From contig JAKVHY010000004.1 in the NCBI GenBank assembly GCA_023284085.1, positions 1 to 64,000 on the forward strand: 64,000 nt of DNA, read 5' to 3'. Position numbers and translations under genes: made by a program. The DNA is from Shewanella benthica. Its GTDB lineage: Bacteria > Pseudomonadota > Gammaproteobacteria > Enterobacterales > Shewanellaceae. This document shows positions 20,201 to 30,943 of this stretch, one piece after another (the first letter of the stretch is position 1; every line of letters starts with the position of its first letter). The notes under the pieces were generated by a model that was given only the letters and a program-made list of their open reading frames with translations, was not told where the DNA came from and searched no databases.

Positions 20201-21343
20201 TTAATTCCTCCCCTGACGTTCGCCACGAGTCGGGCGTGTATCCAACGGAACATTAGTTTGAGCCGCAGAGCCATAAGAAGAACTCGTAGTAGAAGTAGAG
20301 TTTACACTTCTAGGCTTAGTATTCGACTGGCTCTTCTGCATCAACTTATCTAAAGGAAGATACATCATGTTGTTGCTATTCTTCGAGTCGACTAGCACCT
20401 TACTGGTGCCGCTCAACACGATTTGCATAGCGTCTAAGTACAAACGCTCACGTGTCACAACAGGCGCTGCCTTATACTCAGGTAACAAGAGGTTGAAACG
20501 AGCAACCTTACCTCTAGCCTCTAATACTTCACGTTCTTTATAGGCTCTAGCTTGCTGCTCCATGCGCTTAACTTGACCACGAGCCTTAGGCTCGATAGCA
20601 CGGGCATAAGCCTCAGCTTCACGAATGAACCTTTGCTCATCTTCTTGTGCCGAAATCGCATCATCGAAAGAAGCTTTAACTTCTTCAGGCGGACGAGCAG
20701 GCAGGAAGTTGACATCGACAATGGTAATACCTAGCTTGTAGGGCTCGATAATACGCTCTACTTCTGCCCAGGTATCACGACGGATCTTGTCTCGGCCTGT
20801 GGTCAAGATATCATCCATACTATTATGGCCAATAACATAACGCAGCGCACTGTCTGTCGCCTCACGTAAGCTCTCATTCGCATCAACTGCACTGAACAAG
20901 AAATTATATGCACTGGTCACTCGGTATTGAACGTCAAGCTCAACCAAGACCACGTTTTCATCGGTCGTCAACATGCTACCAGAGGCAGGAATTGAACGGA
21001 CAGTATTCACGTTGACAGGGAACACTTCATCGATAAACGTCGCTTTCCATTGAAGACCAGGATCGACCTCACCTATGTACTCACCGAATCTGAGTGCGAC
21101 ACCTTTCTCGGCTTCTTTTACCGTATAGAAACCAGAAAGGCCCCATACGACAACGGCTATGCCTAAGACAATGATAAGGGCGAATGAACTAAAAACAGGC
21201 CCCTTGCCATTCCCTTTGCCACCGCCGAAACGCTTCGAAAGATTACGAAAAACTTCATCTAGATCTGGTGGTCCCTTATCGTTACCACTCTTATTTCCCC
21301 AAGGGTCTTTATTTCCCTTGTTACCGGGCTCGTTCCAAGCCAT
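20201..21343 (-). CDS. hflK: FtsH protease modulator HflK
   Basis: Partner of HflC, 380 residues. A cytoplasmic Gly/Asn/Lys-rich N-terminus (1-48) precedes a membrane helix (about 51-72). The SPFH domain starts at FYTVKEAEKGVALRFGEY. The C-terminus (about 335-380) is low-complexity, rich in Ser, Thr and Asn, as in other HflK proteins. It is transcribed with hflX upstream (40-base gap) and hflC downstream. Confidence 0.96.
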   Translation of the reverse strand: MAWNEPGNKGNKDPWGNKSGNDKGPPDLDEVFRNLSKRFGGGKGNGKGPVFSSFALIIVLGIAVVVWGLSGFYTVKEAEKGVALRFGEYIGEVDPGLQWKATFIDEVFPVNVNTVRSIPASGSMLTTDENVVLVELDVQYRVTSAYNFLFSAVDANESLREATDSALRYVIGHNSMDDILTTGRDKIRRDTWAEVERIIEPYKLGITIVDVNFLPARPPEEVKASFDDAISAQEDEQRFIREAEAYARAIEPKARGQVKRMEQQARAYKEREVLEARGKVARFNLLLPEYKAAPVVTRERLYLDAMQIVLSGTSKVLVDSKNSNNMMYLPLDKLMQKSQSNTKPRSVNSTSTTSSSYGSAAQTNVPLDTRPTRGERQGRN

Positions 21344-21383
21344 TTATCACTCCATAGGTGTATGAATTAAACGAGAATAAAAA

Positions 21384-22682
21384 TTACTCTACCGCCGAGT
21401 CTTCGACAATAAAGTCCTCTAAGTCCCCTTGGCTCTGCTTCACTAATCGGAGCCAATCGGCCTCCAATAAACGAACAGATAAGATACAGTTCCCCAGATC
21501 ATCAAACTCTTTCTGCTGTATCGCGTCAAGTCGGTAAAACTGACCAATATAATGCCCGGCTGTTGCCGGGATCCGCAAAGTCAGCTCCAAAGTAGCCCTG
21601 CCAACGATATCGTTGATGGCCTCTCTAAGCTGATCTAAGCCTTTTTGTTGCTGCGCCGACACCCAGACTCTGATGGGCACACCTTCGTCGTTATAATCTA
21701 TCCTTGGGTTGACATCCTCTAACAGATCGATCTTATTACAGACAATCAGCTGAGGAATTTCATCGGCACCTATCTCTTTAAGCACCAACTGAACTTGCTC
21801 AAAGTTATCCCCCATATTCTCATCATGACAATCGACAATATGAAGTAACAGATCCGCTTCGCGGGTTTCTTGTAACGTCGACTTAAACGCCGCCACTAAA
21901 TCATGGGGCAAGTGACGAATAAAACCTACGGTATCGGCCAAGATAATCGCGCCATCCGGTAGTTCTAACTTTCTCAAGGTAGGATCTAAGGTAGCAAACA
22001 GTTGATCTGCAGCATATACCTCTGAAACTGTAAGCGAGTTGAACAGAGTTGATTTACCCGCATTAGTATAACCGACTAATGAAACCGTAGGCTGCTCACT
22101 GCGACTCCTTGCCCTTCGACTCTGTTCTCTCTGTTTATCTACCTTCGCCAAACGCTTGTTGATGGTGCTCATTCTGCCACGGAGTAGACGTCTATCAGTC
22201 TCGAGCTGGGTCTCCCCAGGTCCTCTCATACCAATACCACCTTTCTGGCGCTCCAGATGAGTCCAACCCCGTATTAGACGAGTCGACATATGGCGTAACT
22301 GCGCTAGCTCCACCTGCAACTTGCCTTCATAGGTACGGGCTCTCTGGGCAAAGATATCTAAGATGAGCGCGGTACGGTCCAAGACCCTACATTGGCAAAC
22401 CATCTCAATATTTCTCTCTTGAGCAGGACTCAATGCATGATTAAAAATCACCACATTCGCTTCTGTCGCTGCGACCAAAGCCGCGAGCTCATCAGTCTTC
22501 CCCGAACCAAGGAAGAATTTTCGGTCCGGTGAACGACGGTTCGCAGTGATCAAACCAACTTGCTGAGCACCAGCCGAATCGACTAATAGTTGTAGTTCGA
22601 CTAAGTCTTCCCTACGGTCTTCATCGGCAAAGTTAATATGCACCAAAACGGCACTTTCACCCGCCTCATAACGATCAAACAA
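21384..22682 (-). CDS. hflX: Ribosome-associated GTPase HflX
   Basis: GTPase that splits stalled ribosomes in stress, 432 residues. The N-terminal HflX domain ends with the glycine-rich GGIGMRGPGETQLETDRR (148-165). G motifs: G1 GYTNAGKST (204-212), G3 ADTVGF, G4 NKIDLL. It lies 19 bases after hfq in the common miaA-hfq-hflX order. Confidence 0.97.
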   Translation of the reverse strand: MFDRYEAGESAVLVHINFADEDRREDLVELQLLVDSAGAQQVGLITANRRSPDRKFFLGSGKTDELAALVAATEANVVIFNHALSPAQERNIEMVCQCRVLDRTALILDIFAQRARTYEGKLQVELAQLRHMSTRLIRGWTHLERQKGGIGMRGPGETQLETDRRLLRGRMSTINKRLAKVDKQREQSRRARSRSEQPTVSLVGYTNAGKSTLFNSLTVSEVYAADQLFATLDPTLRKLELPDGAIILADTVGFIRHLPHDLVAAFKSTLQETREADLLLHIVDCHDENMGDNFEQVQLVLKEIGADEIPQLIVCNKIDLLEDVNPRIDYNDEGVPIRVWVSAQQQKGLDQLREAINDIVGRATLELTLRIPATAGHYIGQFYRLDAIQQKEFDDLGNCILSVRLLEADWLRLVKQSQGDLEDFIVEDSAVE

Positions 22683-22701
22683 AAAGCATACTCCTCAACA
22701 A

Positions 22702-22980
22702 CTACTCGCTCGCCTCATCTTGCTGACCATTCAAGCCTGCGGCTTGAATTGGTGTCGCGTGATGGGTGCTTACAGTGAATGGACGCGCTGGCACAACTGT
22801 AGAGATAGCGTGCTTATATACCATTTGGCTAACCGTGTTTTTAAGCAAGATAACAAACTGGTCAAATGACTCAACTTGTCCTTGTAATTTAATACCATTA
22901 ACAAGATAAATTGATACAGGAACGCGCTCACGGCGAAGTGCGTTCAAAAATGGGTCTTGTAAAGATTGCCCCTTTGCCAT
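22702..22980 (-). CDS. hfq: RNA chaperone Hfq
   Basis: Sm-like hexameric RNA-binding protein that pairs small RNAs with mRNAs. 92 residues. Sm1 ([31 protein letters not shown], split here over residues 4-34) and Sm2 ([10 protein letters not shown]) are intact, with the rim arginines in RRER and the proximal-face YKH. A short acidic tail ends QQDEASE. An AT-rich 94-base gap separates it from miaA and may hold an hfq-proximal promoter. Confidence 0.97.
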   Translation of the reverse strand: MAKGQSLQDPFLNALRRERVPVSIYLVNGIKLQGQVESFDQFVILLKNTVSQMVYKHAISTVVPARPFTVSTHHATPIQAAGLNGQQDEASE

Positions 22981-23074
22981 TTTATAATTTCCTTTTTATT
23001 AAAAATAAGTAGTAAAACTAATACAACATAACTTTCTTGTTTGGATTTAGTATTATATAGCGAGGATGAATTAG

Positions 23075-24001
23075 CTAGCGACAATGTCGCAATACACTCG
23101 TTAGATTCGAATCTAACCCAGTTTCCAGCCAATTTAACTCAGCCCATCCTCTTAACCATGTTAATTGACGCTTAGCTAATTGCCTAGTAGCAATTATCCC
23201 CTTATCGACCATAGTATTATAGTCATAGTCACCATCAAGGTGCTGCCAGCACTGCCGATAGCCTACACACCTCATAGAGGGAAGTGCTAAATGCAGATCA
23301 TTTCGCTGCCTAAGCGTACGAACCTCTTCAACGAAACCTTGATTTAACATCAATTTGAATCTTTCTTCTATAGAAAGATGTAACACTTTTCGATCTTTCG
23401 GTGAAATGGCAAATTGAATAACCTCATATGGCAGAGGAGGAGACTTAATTTGCGTCAGTTCGGTCAAACTTTTACCACTGATCCGAAACACCTCTAACGC
23501 CCTGGATAATCGTTGAGGGTCATTGGGATGAATACGTTCGGCCGAAACCGGATCGACTCGCATTAATTCATCATGCAGGTGTTGCCAGCCATGGGTCTGT
23601 GCTTCAGCGGCGATCTCGGCCCTAATAACGTCGTCGGCTGCCGGTAGCGGGGATAATCCCTCTAGCAGAGCCTTAAAATAGAGCATGGTGCCCCCGACAA
23701 GCAAGGGCGTTTTACCAGACTTTACAATATCGGCAATCTCTCTGAGCGCGTCGGTTCTAAAATCTGCCGCAGAGTAACTCTGCAAAGGATCGCGTATATC
23801 GATCAACCTGTGCGGCGCTACCGCGAGTTCTTCTGCCGTCGGTTTAGCGCTGCCTATATCCATACCACGATAGATAAGAGCCGAGTCGACGGAGATAATT
23901 TCACAATTGTGCTCTTTGACCAGCTCAATCGCTAATGCCGTTTTCCCTGAGGCCGTGGGGCCCATCAGAGTAATTATTTTCGGTAAACTCGTTTCACTCA
24001 C
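23075..24001 (-). CDS. miaA: tRNA dimethylallyltransferase
   Basis: Adds dimethylallyl to A37 of tRNAs that read UNN codons. 308 residues from the chosen start. P-loop GPTASGKT near residue 13, then [16 protein letters not shown] and [15 protein letters not shown], all family hallmarks. GTG at 24001 (reading [13 protein letters not shown]) matches the E. coli start and has GGAAG nine bases upstream; a TTG at 24025 is the alternative. The gene begins 49 bases after the mutL stop, in the amiB-mutL-miaA-hfq superoperon. Confidence 0.95.
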   Translation of the reverse strand: MSETSLPKIITLMGPTASGKTALAIELVKEHNCEIISVDSALIYRGMDIGSAKPTAEELAVAPHRLIDIRDPLQSYSAADFRTDALREIADIVKSGKTPLLVGGTMLYFKALLEGLSPLPAADDVIRAEIAAEAQTHGWQHLHDELMRVDPVSAERIHPNDPQRLSRALEVFRISGKSLTELTQIKSPPLPYEVIQFAISPKDRKVLHLSIEERFKLMLNQGFVEEVRTLRQRNDLHLALPSMRCVGYRQCWQHLDGDYDYNTMVDKGIIATRQLAKRQLTWLRGWAELNWLETGLDSNLTSVLRHCR

Positions 24002-24050
24002 TCGTATATACTTCCAACTTTTCAATACCTAACAAAAAAGACTCTGTAAA

Positions 24051-25916
24051 TCAGTGCCCTTTTTCCAACCAAACTTGCCAGGGTAAGCTAATGACGTCCG
24101 CCATCAACTCCTCTCTCAGGCTCTGTTCCGCTAACATCAAGTCTTGCCAGATTTGAGCCGGAGACTCGAGATTTATTTCGCAATGCTTGGCAATCCAGCT
24201 TGCCAACGCGTCCTGGCCTGGCTCTTCAAAACGCATCCACTGCAATAGCTCAGGGATCACACTGACCAACTGGCTCTGTCTTAAATATGGGGGCACTTTC
24301 TTTATTATCAACTGCCCTAGACGAATTGATAGCTCAATTCCTATCTTTCTTAACACTAACTCTCTGAGCTCAATCGTCTCCTTCCAGTCATCGTCCATAG
24401 GTATTGAGACTGGCATCAGCAGCGGCTGACTGATCAAACCGCCATCGAGTTTAGCGAATATGCTTATTTGTAACAGTCTGGAGGCGATTGCTTCTATCGG
24501 TAATAATGTGAGTTTATCCCCTTGGGTTAGCACCCAATATCTAGCGTCCAATAACGGAGGCATGCTTGGCTGCTCATTCGCAAGCTCACTACGCCCTAAG
24601 GATGGAACCACAGGAGTAGTCAATAAGGCCCCATAAGAAGCGATAGCCGCAGCCGAAGGTAACTCAGCTTGTGGGCGCGCAGTAGAGCTCGGCCTTAGAC
24701 CACTTTTGCTTCCAGAATAGGATGAGGACGATGCTATCGAATACTCCTGCTGAGAACCTACAGGACTCGTACCAGGCCCTTTGTCAAAAGCAAGATGAGC
24801 TGCTGTGCTGACCTTGCGCCCACTCGATTCGTTGACTCTCTGAGATTCCTGCACGCCTGCTTGATAAGAACTTGAGGATGCTTCTCTACTGCTCTGGTCT
24901 TCAATAGAAAAGACGGGGCTGCCGACTTGTGAGAGTGCCGATTGCAGTGCCTGTAAAATAAAATCATGGACATAACGGCTCTGATGAAACCTCACTTCAT
25001 GCTTAGCCGGATGCACATTGACATCGACTTGATGAGGATCGAGTTCGAGCATCAGCACATAGCTAGCTTGGGCTCCGGTAATGTGCTCGGCGAAGGCTTG
25101 TCTAACGGCATGATTGACGAGTCTGTCGCGAACTAGCCTGCCATTCACATAGAAATATTGGGTGTCACTGGCCGGGCCCTCGAAGTAGGGTGACTGTATA
25201 TAGCCTGACAAGTTCAAGCCTTCATGTTCGCACTTGACCTCTAGTGCCTGCTGCGCAAACTTCTTGCCACTAATCTGAGCTAAGCGTTGAAGATATTGAT
25301 CTGAGGTTTTTGCCGGTCGATAGTTTCTCACCACCTTACCATTGTTTTTTAACGTGAAATGTATATCTCCTCTCACCAAAGCAATGCGTTTAAGCCACTC
25401 ATCTATGTGAGTAAATTCGGTCTTGTCGCTTTTAAGAAAACGTCTTCGGGCGGGAGTATTAAAAAAAAGGTCCACCGCCTCTACAGTTGAACCTACTGGG
25501 TGGGCCGCAGGAATCACCTTAACGGCCATATCAGAGCCTTCGGCATAGGCCTGCCAAGCTTCACTCTGCTCAGCCGTGCGTGAGGTCAAAGTTAATCTGG
25601 AAACAGAGCTGATACTCGCTAACGCTTCACCGCGGAAACCAAAACTTAAGATAGCATCGAGATCGTCTAAGGTACTGAGTTTAGAGGTGGCGTGTCTGGA
25701 CAAAGCCAAGTTCAGCTCTTTTTTGGGGATCCCCGAACCATCATCATGAATTTTAATCAGTTTACTGCCGCCCTTTTCGATCTCTATATCGACTCGGGTC
25801 GCACCGGCATCTAAGCTATTTTCAACTAACTCCTTGATGACTGAAGCCGGTCTTTCGACAACTTCACCCGCAGCAATTTGGTTAGCTAACTGAGGTGGCA
25901 ATATTTGAATTGTCAT
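24051..25916 (-). CDS. mutL: DNA mismatch repair protein MutL
   Basis: Matchmaker ATPase of methyl-directed mismatch repair, 621 residues (E. coli 615). GHKL ATPase motifs: [28 protein letters not shown]. An acidic Ser/Gln-rich linker (about 340-430) joins the N-terminal domain to the dimerisation domain. It lacks the DQHA(X)2E(X)4E endonuclease motif, as expected in a species with MutH-type repair. It is flanked by amiB and miaA. Confidence 0.97.
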   Translation of the reverse strand: MTIQILPPQLANQIAAGEVVERPASVIKELVENSLDAGATRVDIEIEKGGSKLIKIHDDGSGIPKKELNLALSRHATSKLSTLDDLDAILSFGFRGEALASISSVSRLTLTSRTAEQSEAWQAYAEGSDMAVKVIPAAHPVGSTVEAVDLFFNTPARRRFLKSDKTEFTHIDEWLKRIALVRGDIHFTLKNNGKVVRNYRPAKTSDQYLQRLAQISGKKFAQQALEVKCEHEGLNLSGYIQSPYFEGPASDTQYFYVNGRLVRDRLVNHAVRQAFAEHITGAQASYVLMLELDPHQVDVNVHPAKHEVRFHQSRYVHDFILQALQSALSQVGSPVFSIEDQSSREASSSSYQAGVQESQRVNESSGRKVSTAAHLAFDKGPGTSPVGSQQEYSIASSSSYSGSKSGLRPSSTARPQAELPSAAAIASYGALLTTPVVPSLGRSELANEQPSMPPLLDARYWVLTQGDKLTLLPIEAIASRLLQISIFAKLDGGLISQPLLMPVSIPMDDDWKETIELRELVLRKIGIELSIRLGQLIIKKVPPYLRQSQLVSVIPELLQWMRFEEPGQDALASWIAKHCEINLESPAQIWQDLMLAEQSLREELMADVISLPWQVWLEKGH

Positions 25917-25965
25917 AATTTTTAGCTCTCAAAACAGGGGAACTCACAAGATCACTTAAGACGAA

Positions 25966-27288
25966 CTAGGCTCTTGGAATAACTAACTTTTGACCGATTC
26001 GAATGTTGTTAGACTTTAGATTATTGGCTTTCTTAATGCTAGTAACAGACACTTGATACCTGTGAGCAATAACAGACAGGGATTCACCCTTGCGAACATT
26101 ATGCTTTCGCGAACCTTTACTTGCCATCAAAGAATTAACCAGCGGATTACTCTCGAAATACTTAACAACACCCTTGTGTATAGCATTGGCAATATTATTC
26201 TGATGCTGTCTTTGAGACAACAATCTCTCTTCTTTGTGATTAGAGATAAAGCCAGTTTCAACCAAAATGGAAGGAATATCTGGTGATTTTAGTACTGCAA
26301 AACTTGCCGATTCGGGCTTGTATTTATGCAGCTTGGTGACTTTACCTAAATTAGCAAGTACATCGTCGGCTATGCTATGACTAATCGCCATAGATCTATC
26401 CATAGACATATCCAGCAAGGTCATAGCCAAATATTGTTCATTATCGGTATTTTGGATAATCTCGCCGGCACCACCCAAGAGCTCTGAATGCTTCTCTTTA
26501 TGCTCTAACCAGCGACCGATTTCACTATTGGCACGTCTCATAGACAAGACCCAAACCGATGCCCCCCTAGGTTGTGGCGAGGTAAATGCGTCGGCATGAA
26601 TTGAAACCAAAAGATCCGCTTTACTATTTCTGGCAATTTCTGAGCGCTTATTTAGATTCACAAAGTAATCACTGGTGCGAGTCATAACGGCTCTCATACC
26701 TGGTGTAGCGTTGATTTTAGCCGCTACTTTCTTAGCAATTTCCAGCACCACTTTTTTCTCATAGATCCCAGATGGCCCGATAGAGCCGGGATCGTCTCCC
26801 CCATGACCCGCATCTATGGCGACAACGACATCTCTTAGTTTCTGTGTTGGTTTACTCGGCTGACTCACAGCGACAGAAGAACCACTGTCATCCAGATCAA
26901 CCACTAAGCGGTTTCCATAGGGAGCCGTTGGTGGCAGTGAAAATAGGTTCGCTTTTACCGGTTTTACCAGATCGATAACTAGGCGTAAGGTCCCCTTAGA
27001 AGGCGGTTTACTTATCCTCACTCTCTTAACCAATTTACTGTTATTAGCTAATTTGCTGAGGTTTAATGAGGTCGTGGTCCCCTTGAGATCGACGACGAGT
27101 CGATAAGGGCTAGTCAGATTGAAATGCGTATATTTAGGTGCATGGGTGAGGTCGAAAACGACTCGAGTCGACTCTGGAGCGGCCCAGATGCGCACACCAT
27201 CAAGCTTAGTAGCACTATGGACAACAAAAGAAGTACATAATGTCAGCATCACAAGTATAGCTTTGAGAAGATTTTCGATTTTTATCAT
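25966..27288 (-). CDS. amiB: N-acetylmuramoyl-L-alanine amidase AmiB
   Basis: Periplasmic zinc amidase that splits septal peptidoglycan during division, 440 residues. Order: signal peptide (about 1-26), AMIN domain (about 28-132, septal targeting), Amidase_3 domain with [12 protein letters not shown] (zinc ligand H162), E177 in IYEKKVV and SIHADAF, then one LysM domain (about 394-438, [16 protein letters not shown]). Directly follows tsaE with a two-base gap. Confidence 0.96.
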   Translation of the reverse strand: MIKIENLLKAILVMLTLCTSFVVHSATKLDGVRIWAAPESTRVVFDLTHAPKYTHFNLTSPYRLVVDLKGTTTSLNLSKLANNSKLVKRVRISKPPSKGTLRLVIDLVKPVKANLFSLPPTAPYGNRLVVDLDDSGSSVAVSQPSKPTQKLRDVVVAIDAGHGGDDPGSIGPSGIYEKKVVLEIAKKVAAKINATPGMRAVMTRTSDYFVNLNKRSEIARNSKADLLVSIHADAFTSPQPRGASVWVLSMRRANSEIGRWLEHKEKHSELLGGAGEIIQNTDNEQYLAMTLLDMSMDRSMAISHSIADDVLANLGKVTKLHKYKPESASFAVLKSPDIPSILVETGFISNHKEERLLSQRQHQNNIANAIHKGVVKYFESNPLVNSLMASKGSRKHNVRKGESLSVIAHRYQVSVTSIKKANNLKSNNIRIGQKLVIPRA

Positions 27289-27290
27289 TA

Positions 27291-27749
27291 TTATTTAAGC
27301 TTACTCAGCAATACTTGCCCTTTGGTTGTTCCTGACGTTATTTCAACTTCTCTACTAGTACCAACATATTTAATTGCAATACTGATATCGGCGACAGGCA
27401 TTAATCCATGGCCCCTATCAGGCCACTCAACGAGACATATACTCTTATCGGTGAAATAATCTCTGATCCCCATATACTCAAGCTCTTCGGGATCGCTCAA
27501 CCTGTATAGATCGAAATGAAATAGCTCAATATCACCTAATTCGTAGGGTTCAACCAGGGCGTAAGTTGGGCTCTTTACCGCGCCTTCATGACCCAATGCC
27601 TGAATCAGGCCTCGGCTTAAAGTCGTTTTCCCGGCACCAAGTTCACCCGATAAATTCAGTGTTAAAGGCGGGGTTATGACTTGCGCTAATCGCTTACCCA
27701 GATCCACTGTATCTTGTTCATTATCTAGAAAAACCTTAACCGATGCCAT
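27291..27749 (-). CDS. tsaE: tRNA threonylcarbamoyladenosine biosynthesis ATPase TsaE
   Basis: ATPase of the TsaBDE complex that makes t6A37 in ANN-reading tRNAs. 152 residues. Walker [34 protein letters not shown] and LVEWPDRG are the conserved TsaE segments. It lies between nnr and amiB, the normal gammaproteobacterial order. Confidence 0.96.
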   Translation of the reverse strand: MASVKVFLDNEQDTVDLGKRLAQVITPPLTLNLSGELGAGKTTLSRGLIQALGHEGAVKSPTYALVEPYELGDIELFHFDLYRLSDPEELEYMGIRDYFTDKSICLVEWPDRGHGLMPVADISIAIKYVGTSREVEITSGTTKGQVLLSKLK

Positions 27750-27851
27750 TGTATTAACTTTACCCTTTCTATAGTCGTTTCGAACCCATTACTTTATACC
27801 AAATTGCTTATCAGCAAAACAGGTTTCACTAACATAGCGACAATTGATTAA

Positions 27852-29351
27852 TTAAAGATTATTAACCAGAGAACGAATATGAGGCATCAAGTCACTCGCG
27901 AGCATACCACGCTCTCCGGCAATCGCAGCCCGATCAGCAGCTTCACCATGAACAACAACCCCCATGATGGCGGCATCGAATAGGCTAAAACCTTGAGAGA
28001 TTAACGCCGCAATTATGCCCGACAGCACATCACCGCAACCTCCGCTCGCTAAACCTGGGTTACCCACAGGAGCCACAACACATTTTTTCCCATCAGATAT
28101 TAAGGTTCCAGGACCTTTTAGGACCACAATACCGCCATATCGTCGCTGTATATTTTTAGCCGCAGCAAACCTGTCCCGCTCAACTTCAATAGGGGTAATT
28201 CCCAGTAATCGGGCCGCTTCTCCACTATGGGGAGTCAGTACCCAGTTATCATTATAACCGGGCTCCTCGCTTAGCAAGTTAAGGGCATCTGCATCCAGTA
28301 AGCATGGTTTGTCACACAAGCCCACCGCCTTGAGCAAGTTGTAGCCCCATGACTCCTTTCCTAGACCCGGGCCTATGATTAATGTGTTTGCCCATCCCAG
28401 TCTCAGATAGACTTCCATATCGACTAGCTCACATCCCCAAAACATCAATTCCGGTCGATCGACATTGACCGTGTGTTGATGCTCAGGCCTTGAGAGCACA
28501 GTGACTAAGCCGGCACCCGCTCTTAAGCAGGCTTCAGCCGCCAGTCTAATCGCTCCTGCCATGCCCTTATCACCACCAATCACAGTGACTTTGCCCGAAA
28601 GACCTTTATGAGTGTCTCTTGCTCTGGGGGAGAGCATGTTGGCTAAGAGATCACTCGAGACACGAGTCATCTTAGAGCTAGGTAAGTAGGGCGAGAGACC
28701 AAGATCTGCAAAAACGAGATCGCCAACGCATTGTCTGGCATGCCCAGTCAGCAAGCCTTGCTTCAAAGCGCCAAAGGTCAGAGTCATATTCGCTTGAACT
28801 GAGCAGAGGCCACTGCCTGTATTGGCATTTAGACCCGATGGTACATCCAGACTAAAGACCCAAGCTTTACTGCTATTGATCGCAGCAATGATGTCTCTAA
28901 ATGGGTCTCTTAGCTCTCCCTTCAACCCTAGGCCTAATAAACCATCTATGATGACTTCCGCCGCCACTATTTTCTCTATATTCGGAGTATCTATGACTCC
29001 AGCCTCGGCCTTAAAAGCATCACGTGCATGGATAAACTCAGCAGCGATAACATTAGCCTCTTGGGGATGAACAGGTCTAGGCACTGCCATCACGGAGACA
29101 TCGAAACCTGCTTCTAACAAGTATCTTGCACAGACAAATGCATCGGCACCATTATTACCGTAACCTGCAAGCACCAAGACAGGAGTTTTACTGTTTTTCC
29201 TTTTGACTAGCTGTCGATAGGCCGCCTCGCCAGCTGATTCAACCAGATCTATATAAGTAGCGAGGCCACTGCTAACCAGACCCAATTCAGCCTCACTTAT
29301 TTCTGAAGCCCTATACAGTTCACAAGGAAGTACCGAAGCATTTTCTAACAT
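27852..29351 (-). CDS. nnr: Bifunctional NAD(P)H-hydrate epimerase/dehydratase
   Basis: Repairs hydrated NAD(P)H. 499 residues: the N-terminal YjeF_N epimerase domain (1 to about 215; GYGNNGADAFVCARYL, IDGLLGLGL) and the C-terminal ADP/ATP-dependent dehydratase of the ribokinase type (about 225-499; GDKGMAGAIRLAAEACLRAG, LTPHSGEAARLLG, and LASGGCGDVLSG with the catalytic Asp). GAGGAAG precedes the ATG. In E. coli queG is divergently adjacent; here it is absent from this position. Confidence 0.96.
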   Translation of the reverse strand: MLENASVLPCELYRASEISEAELGLVSSGLATYIDLVESAGEAAYRQLVKRKNSKTPVLVLAGYGNNGADAFVCARYLLEAGFDVSVMAVPRPVHPQEANVIAAEFIHARDAFKAEAGVIDTPNIEKIVAAEVIIDGLLGLGLKGELRDPFRDIIAAINSSKAWVFSLDVPSGLNANTGSGLCSVQANMTLTFGALKQGLLTGHARQCVGDLVFADLGLSPYLPSSKMTRVSSDLLANMLSPRARDTHKGLSGKVTVIGGDKGMAGAIRLAAEACLRAGAGLVTVLSRPEHQHTVNVDRPELMFWGCELVDMEVYLRLGWANTLIIGPGLGKESWGYNLLKAVGLCDKPCLLDADALNLLSEEPGYNDNWVLTPHSGEAARLLGITPIEVERDRFAAAKNIQRRYGGIVVLKGPGTLISDGKKCVVAPVGNPGLASGGCGDVLSGIIAALISQGFSLFDAAIMGVVVHGEAADRAAIAGERGMLASDLMPHIRSLVNNL

Positions 29352-29587
29352 AACGAATCTTCCTCGAGGGGTAATGAGTACATCATATTGATATAAAGTA
29401 AGATTAGTAGAGTTAGAACCTAAAATCGTCGATAGATTCAGTCATCCTTGTGCCTATTCAACCATGATTTGATCTTGCACAAGAAATGGACAGTGTAACA
29501 ATGTCGTTAATGACAAAAATGAAGAGGTAACTGGAAGGGATACTGATAACAGTAATAAAGATATGTATTAAGTTATCGAGAAGCAAT

Positions 29588-29609
29588 AAAGGCGCCCTCA
29601 GGCACCTTT
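29588..29609 (-). terminator. Probable terminator of the 151-residue gene
   Basis: On the minus strand AAAGGTGCC pairs with GGCGCCTTT (one G-T pair) with loop TGAG. The downstream T run is short (TTTATT). Confidence 0.5.
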
Positions 29610-29628
29610 ATCAAATAGCTTAATAGTC

Positions 29629-30084
29629 TTAGATGTCATCCATACGTATGCTGCTATGAACCAGTCTTTGCTGTTGAATTCTCTCGACACGCACAAGCTC
29701 ATTTAACGTTCCAGCGATATCCACAGAGGAGGAATGCTCGGCGGTTACCTGCAGAAGATCGATCAATAGGTTATCCAATTTCAAGTGCAGTTCTAAGATA
29801 TCTTCTTCAGACATATTTGCTGTCAAGACGATGTCGTGACACCTCTTTATAAAATCTTCAAAAATAATATCTTTATACCAGGTATCCAGTACTTTTTTAG
29901 GTGCTGAATCAATATAATTTTCCAGCTTCTCTGATACCCCTCTCTGATGCTGTTGGAAATACTCCAGCATCATCTTCACTCTGGTTGAATCAGCCTCTGT
30001 TTGCAGTCTGCTATAGAGTTTCGCCATCTCTACTCGGCAAGTAGCAACATAACTTAATAGTTCACTTAGTTGTTGAAATCGCAT
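29629..30084 (-). CDS. Uncharacterised helical protein
   Basis: A 151-residue, largely helical cytoplasmic protein I do not recognise. The sequence is amphipathic throughout (MRFQQLSELLSYVATCRVE, MLEYFQQHQRGVSEKLENY), with no signal peptide, membrane segment or metal motif obvious. The pattern of E and H residues on long helices recalls a four-helix bundle, so a ferritin-like or signalling bundle is possible but unproven. ATG 30084 is chosen for GGAG six bases upstream; an in-frame start at 30159 lacks one. It lies between nnr and the tRNA-Gly array and is transcribed alone. Confidence 0.7.
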   Translation of the reverse strand: MRFQQLSELLSYVATCRVEMAKLYSRLQTEADSTRVKMMLEYFQQHQRGVSEKLENYIDSAPKKVLDTWYKDIIFEDFIKRCHDIVLTANMSEEDILELHLKLDNLLIDLLQVTAEHSSSVDIAGTLNELVRVERIQQQRLVHSSIRMDDI

Positions 30085-30422
30085 GTTTGCACTCCAAATT
30101 CTTGCCAAAAGCTGGCTAAAGTAATTTTTTACTGCAGCCATTATGGGGACAAACACCAATGGAATACTTGAACAAGGTCTAAGTTTGTTACTTCTAAGCT
30201 GGCTACATTAGGAATAGTTAAAGAATTTCGCTATTCATCACGTAAATAGCCAGAAGGTGATATAGACATGAAATCGCTGAAGAGTGAGATCTGTAAGAGG
30301 GTATAAACTAATAATGAAGTTGAGTACGCTTTGTGTTTTGACAATGGTAATACAGAGATTTGGGGGCTGAGGTAATAAGAGTTTGGAGACTGAGGTTTTG
30401 GAGTTTTTAGTAAGAAGGAAAT
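30085..30422. other. Non-coding gap before the tRNA-like copies
   Basis: 338 bases with no convincing gene. It probably holds the promoter of the 151-residue gene and whatever ends the tRNA transcript, but I see no clear terminator. A frame covering 30231-30518 runs into the degenerate tRNA copy and is not believed. Confidence 0.5.
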
Positions 30423-30542
30423 TGGAGCGAGCTCTTGATTTAAACTAAAGTGGTTCGAACCGCCTCTGGTTTCGAGATAGGCTATACCTTGGCAAAAAAG
30501 AGGTATCAACTCTTTCAAGTAATCAACTGAGCTAATGTCGCT
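30423..30542 (-). pseudogene. Degenerate tRNA-Gly copy A
   Basis: It keeps the 3' end TGGAGCGA (plus strand), the anticodon arm (loop TCTTTTTTGCCAA instead of TTGCCAA) and the D-arm/5' acceptor part AACTGAGCTAATGTCGC. The T arm is scrambled and the D loop carries an insertion, TACTTGAAAGAGTTG on the minus strand, shared with copies C and D. Not expected to fold as a tRNA. Confidence 0.75.
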
Positions 30543-30587
30543 TAAACTTTCTTATTCAAAGATTTTGGTAAATCTTTAAACCTAGAT

Positions 30588-30688
30588 TGAAACGACATAC
30601 CGGGTTCGAAACAAACAACCGATGACCTATACCTTGGCAAAAAAGAGGGTATCGTTTTTTTCTACGAGCACAACTGAGCTAATGTCGC
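30588..30688 (-). pseudogene. Loop-expanded tRNA-Gly copy B
   Basis: About 101 bases against 76 for an intact gene. The acceptor stem GCGACAT/ATGTCGT, anticodon stem ATACC/GGTAT and T stem ATCGG/CCGGT are kept, but all three loops are enlarged: a D-loop insertion with an A7 run, an anticodon loop of 14 bases ending TTGCCAA, and a T loop of 15 bases (TTGTTTGTTTCGAAC). The 3' end is TTTCA instead of CTCCA. Confidence 0.75.
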
Positions 30689-30730
30689 ATAAAATTTTAT
30701 ATTTGGAAGTTTGATATCGAAGAGGGAGAT

Positions 30731-30806
30731 TGGAGCGACATATCGGGTTCGAACCGATGACCTATACCTTGGCAAGGTATCGCTCTACCAACTGAGCTAA
30801 TGTCGC
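30731..30806 (-). tRNA. tRNA-Gly (GCC), copy 1
   Basis: 76 bases on the minus strand with encoded CCA. Acceptor GCGACAT/ATGTCGC, D arm AGCTCAGTTGGTAGAGC, anticodon arm ATACC-TTGCCAA-GGTAT (anticodon GCC, glycine), T arm ATCGG-TTCGAAC-CCGAT. Identical to the three other intact copies. Confidence 0.97.
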
Positions 30807-30820
30807 ATAATCTTTTAAAT

Positions 30821-30927
30821 TGGAGCGACCATTCTTTAACATAAAGAGTGGGTTCGAACCGATGACCTATACCTTGGCAAAAAAAAAGGTATCAACTCTT
30901 TCAAGTAATCAACTGAGCGAATGCCGC
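30821..30927 (-). pseudogene. Degenerate tRNA-Gly copy C
   Basis: 107 bases. The anticodon stem is kept, with loop T9-GCCAA (14 bases). A D-loop insertion is present. The 3' half of the T stem is replaced by a hairpin insert (plus strand CCATTCTTTA-ACA-TAAAGAGTGG, one mismatch). The 5' end reads GCGGCATTC, so the acceptor stem is weakened. Part of a 213-bp tandem unit with tRNA copy 1. Confidence 0.8.
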
Positions 30928-30943
30928 TTTCAATCTTTTAAAT

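Noticed and set aside
30231..30518. 95-codon minus-strand frame
   Set aside because: Its start side is a read-through of degenerate tRNA copy A; no RBS or family match.
30558..30577. Terminator of the tRNA array (AAAGATTT/AAATCTTT)
   Set aside because: AT-only stem with no T run on the minus strand; too weak to call.
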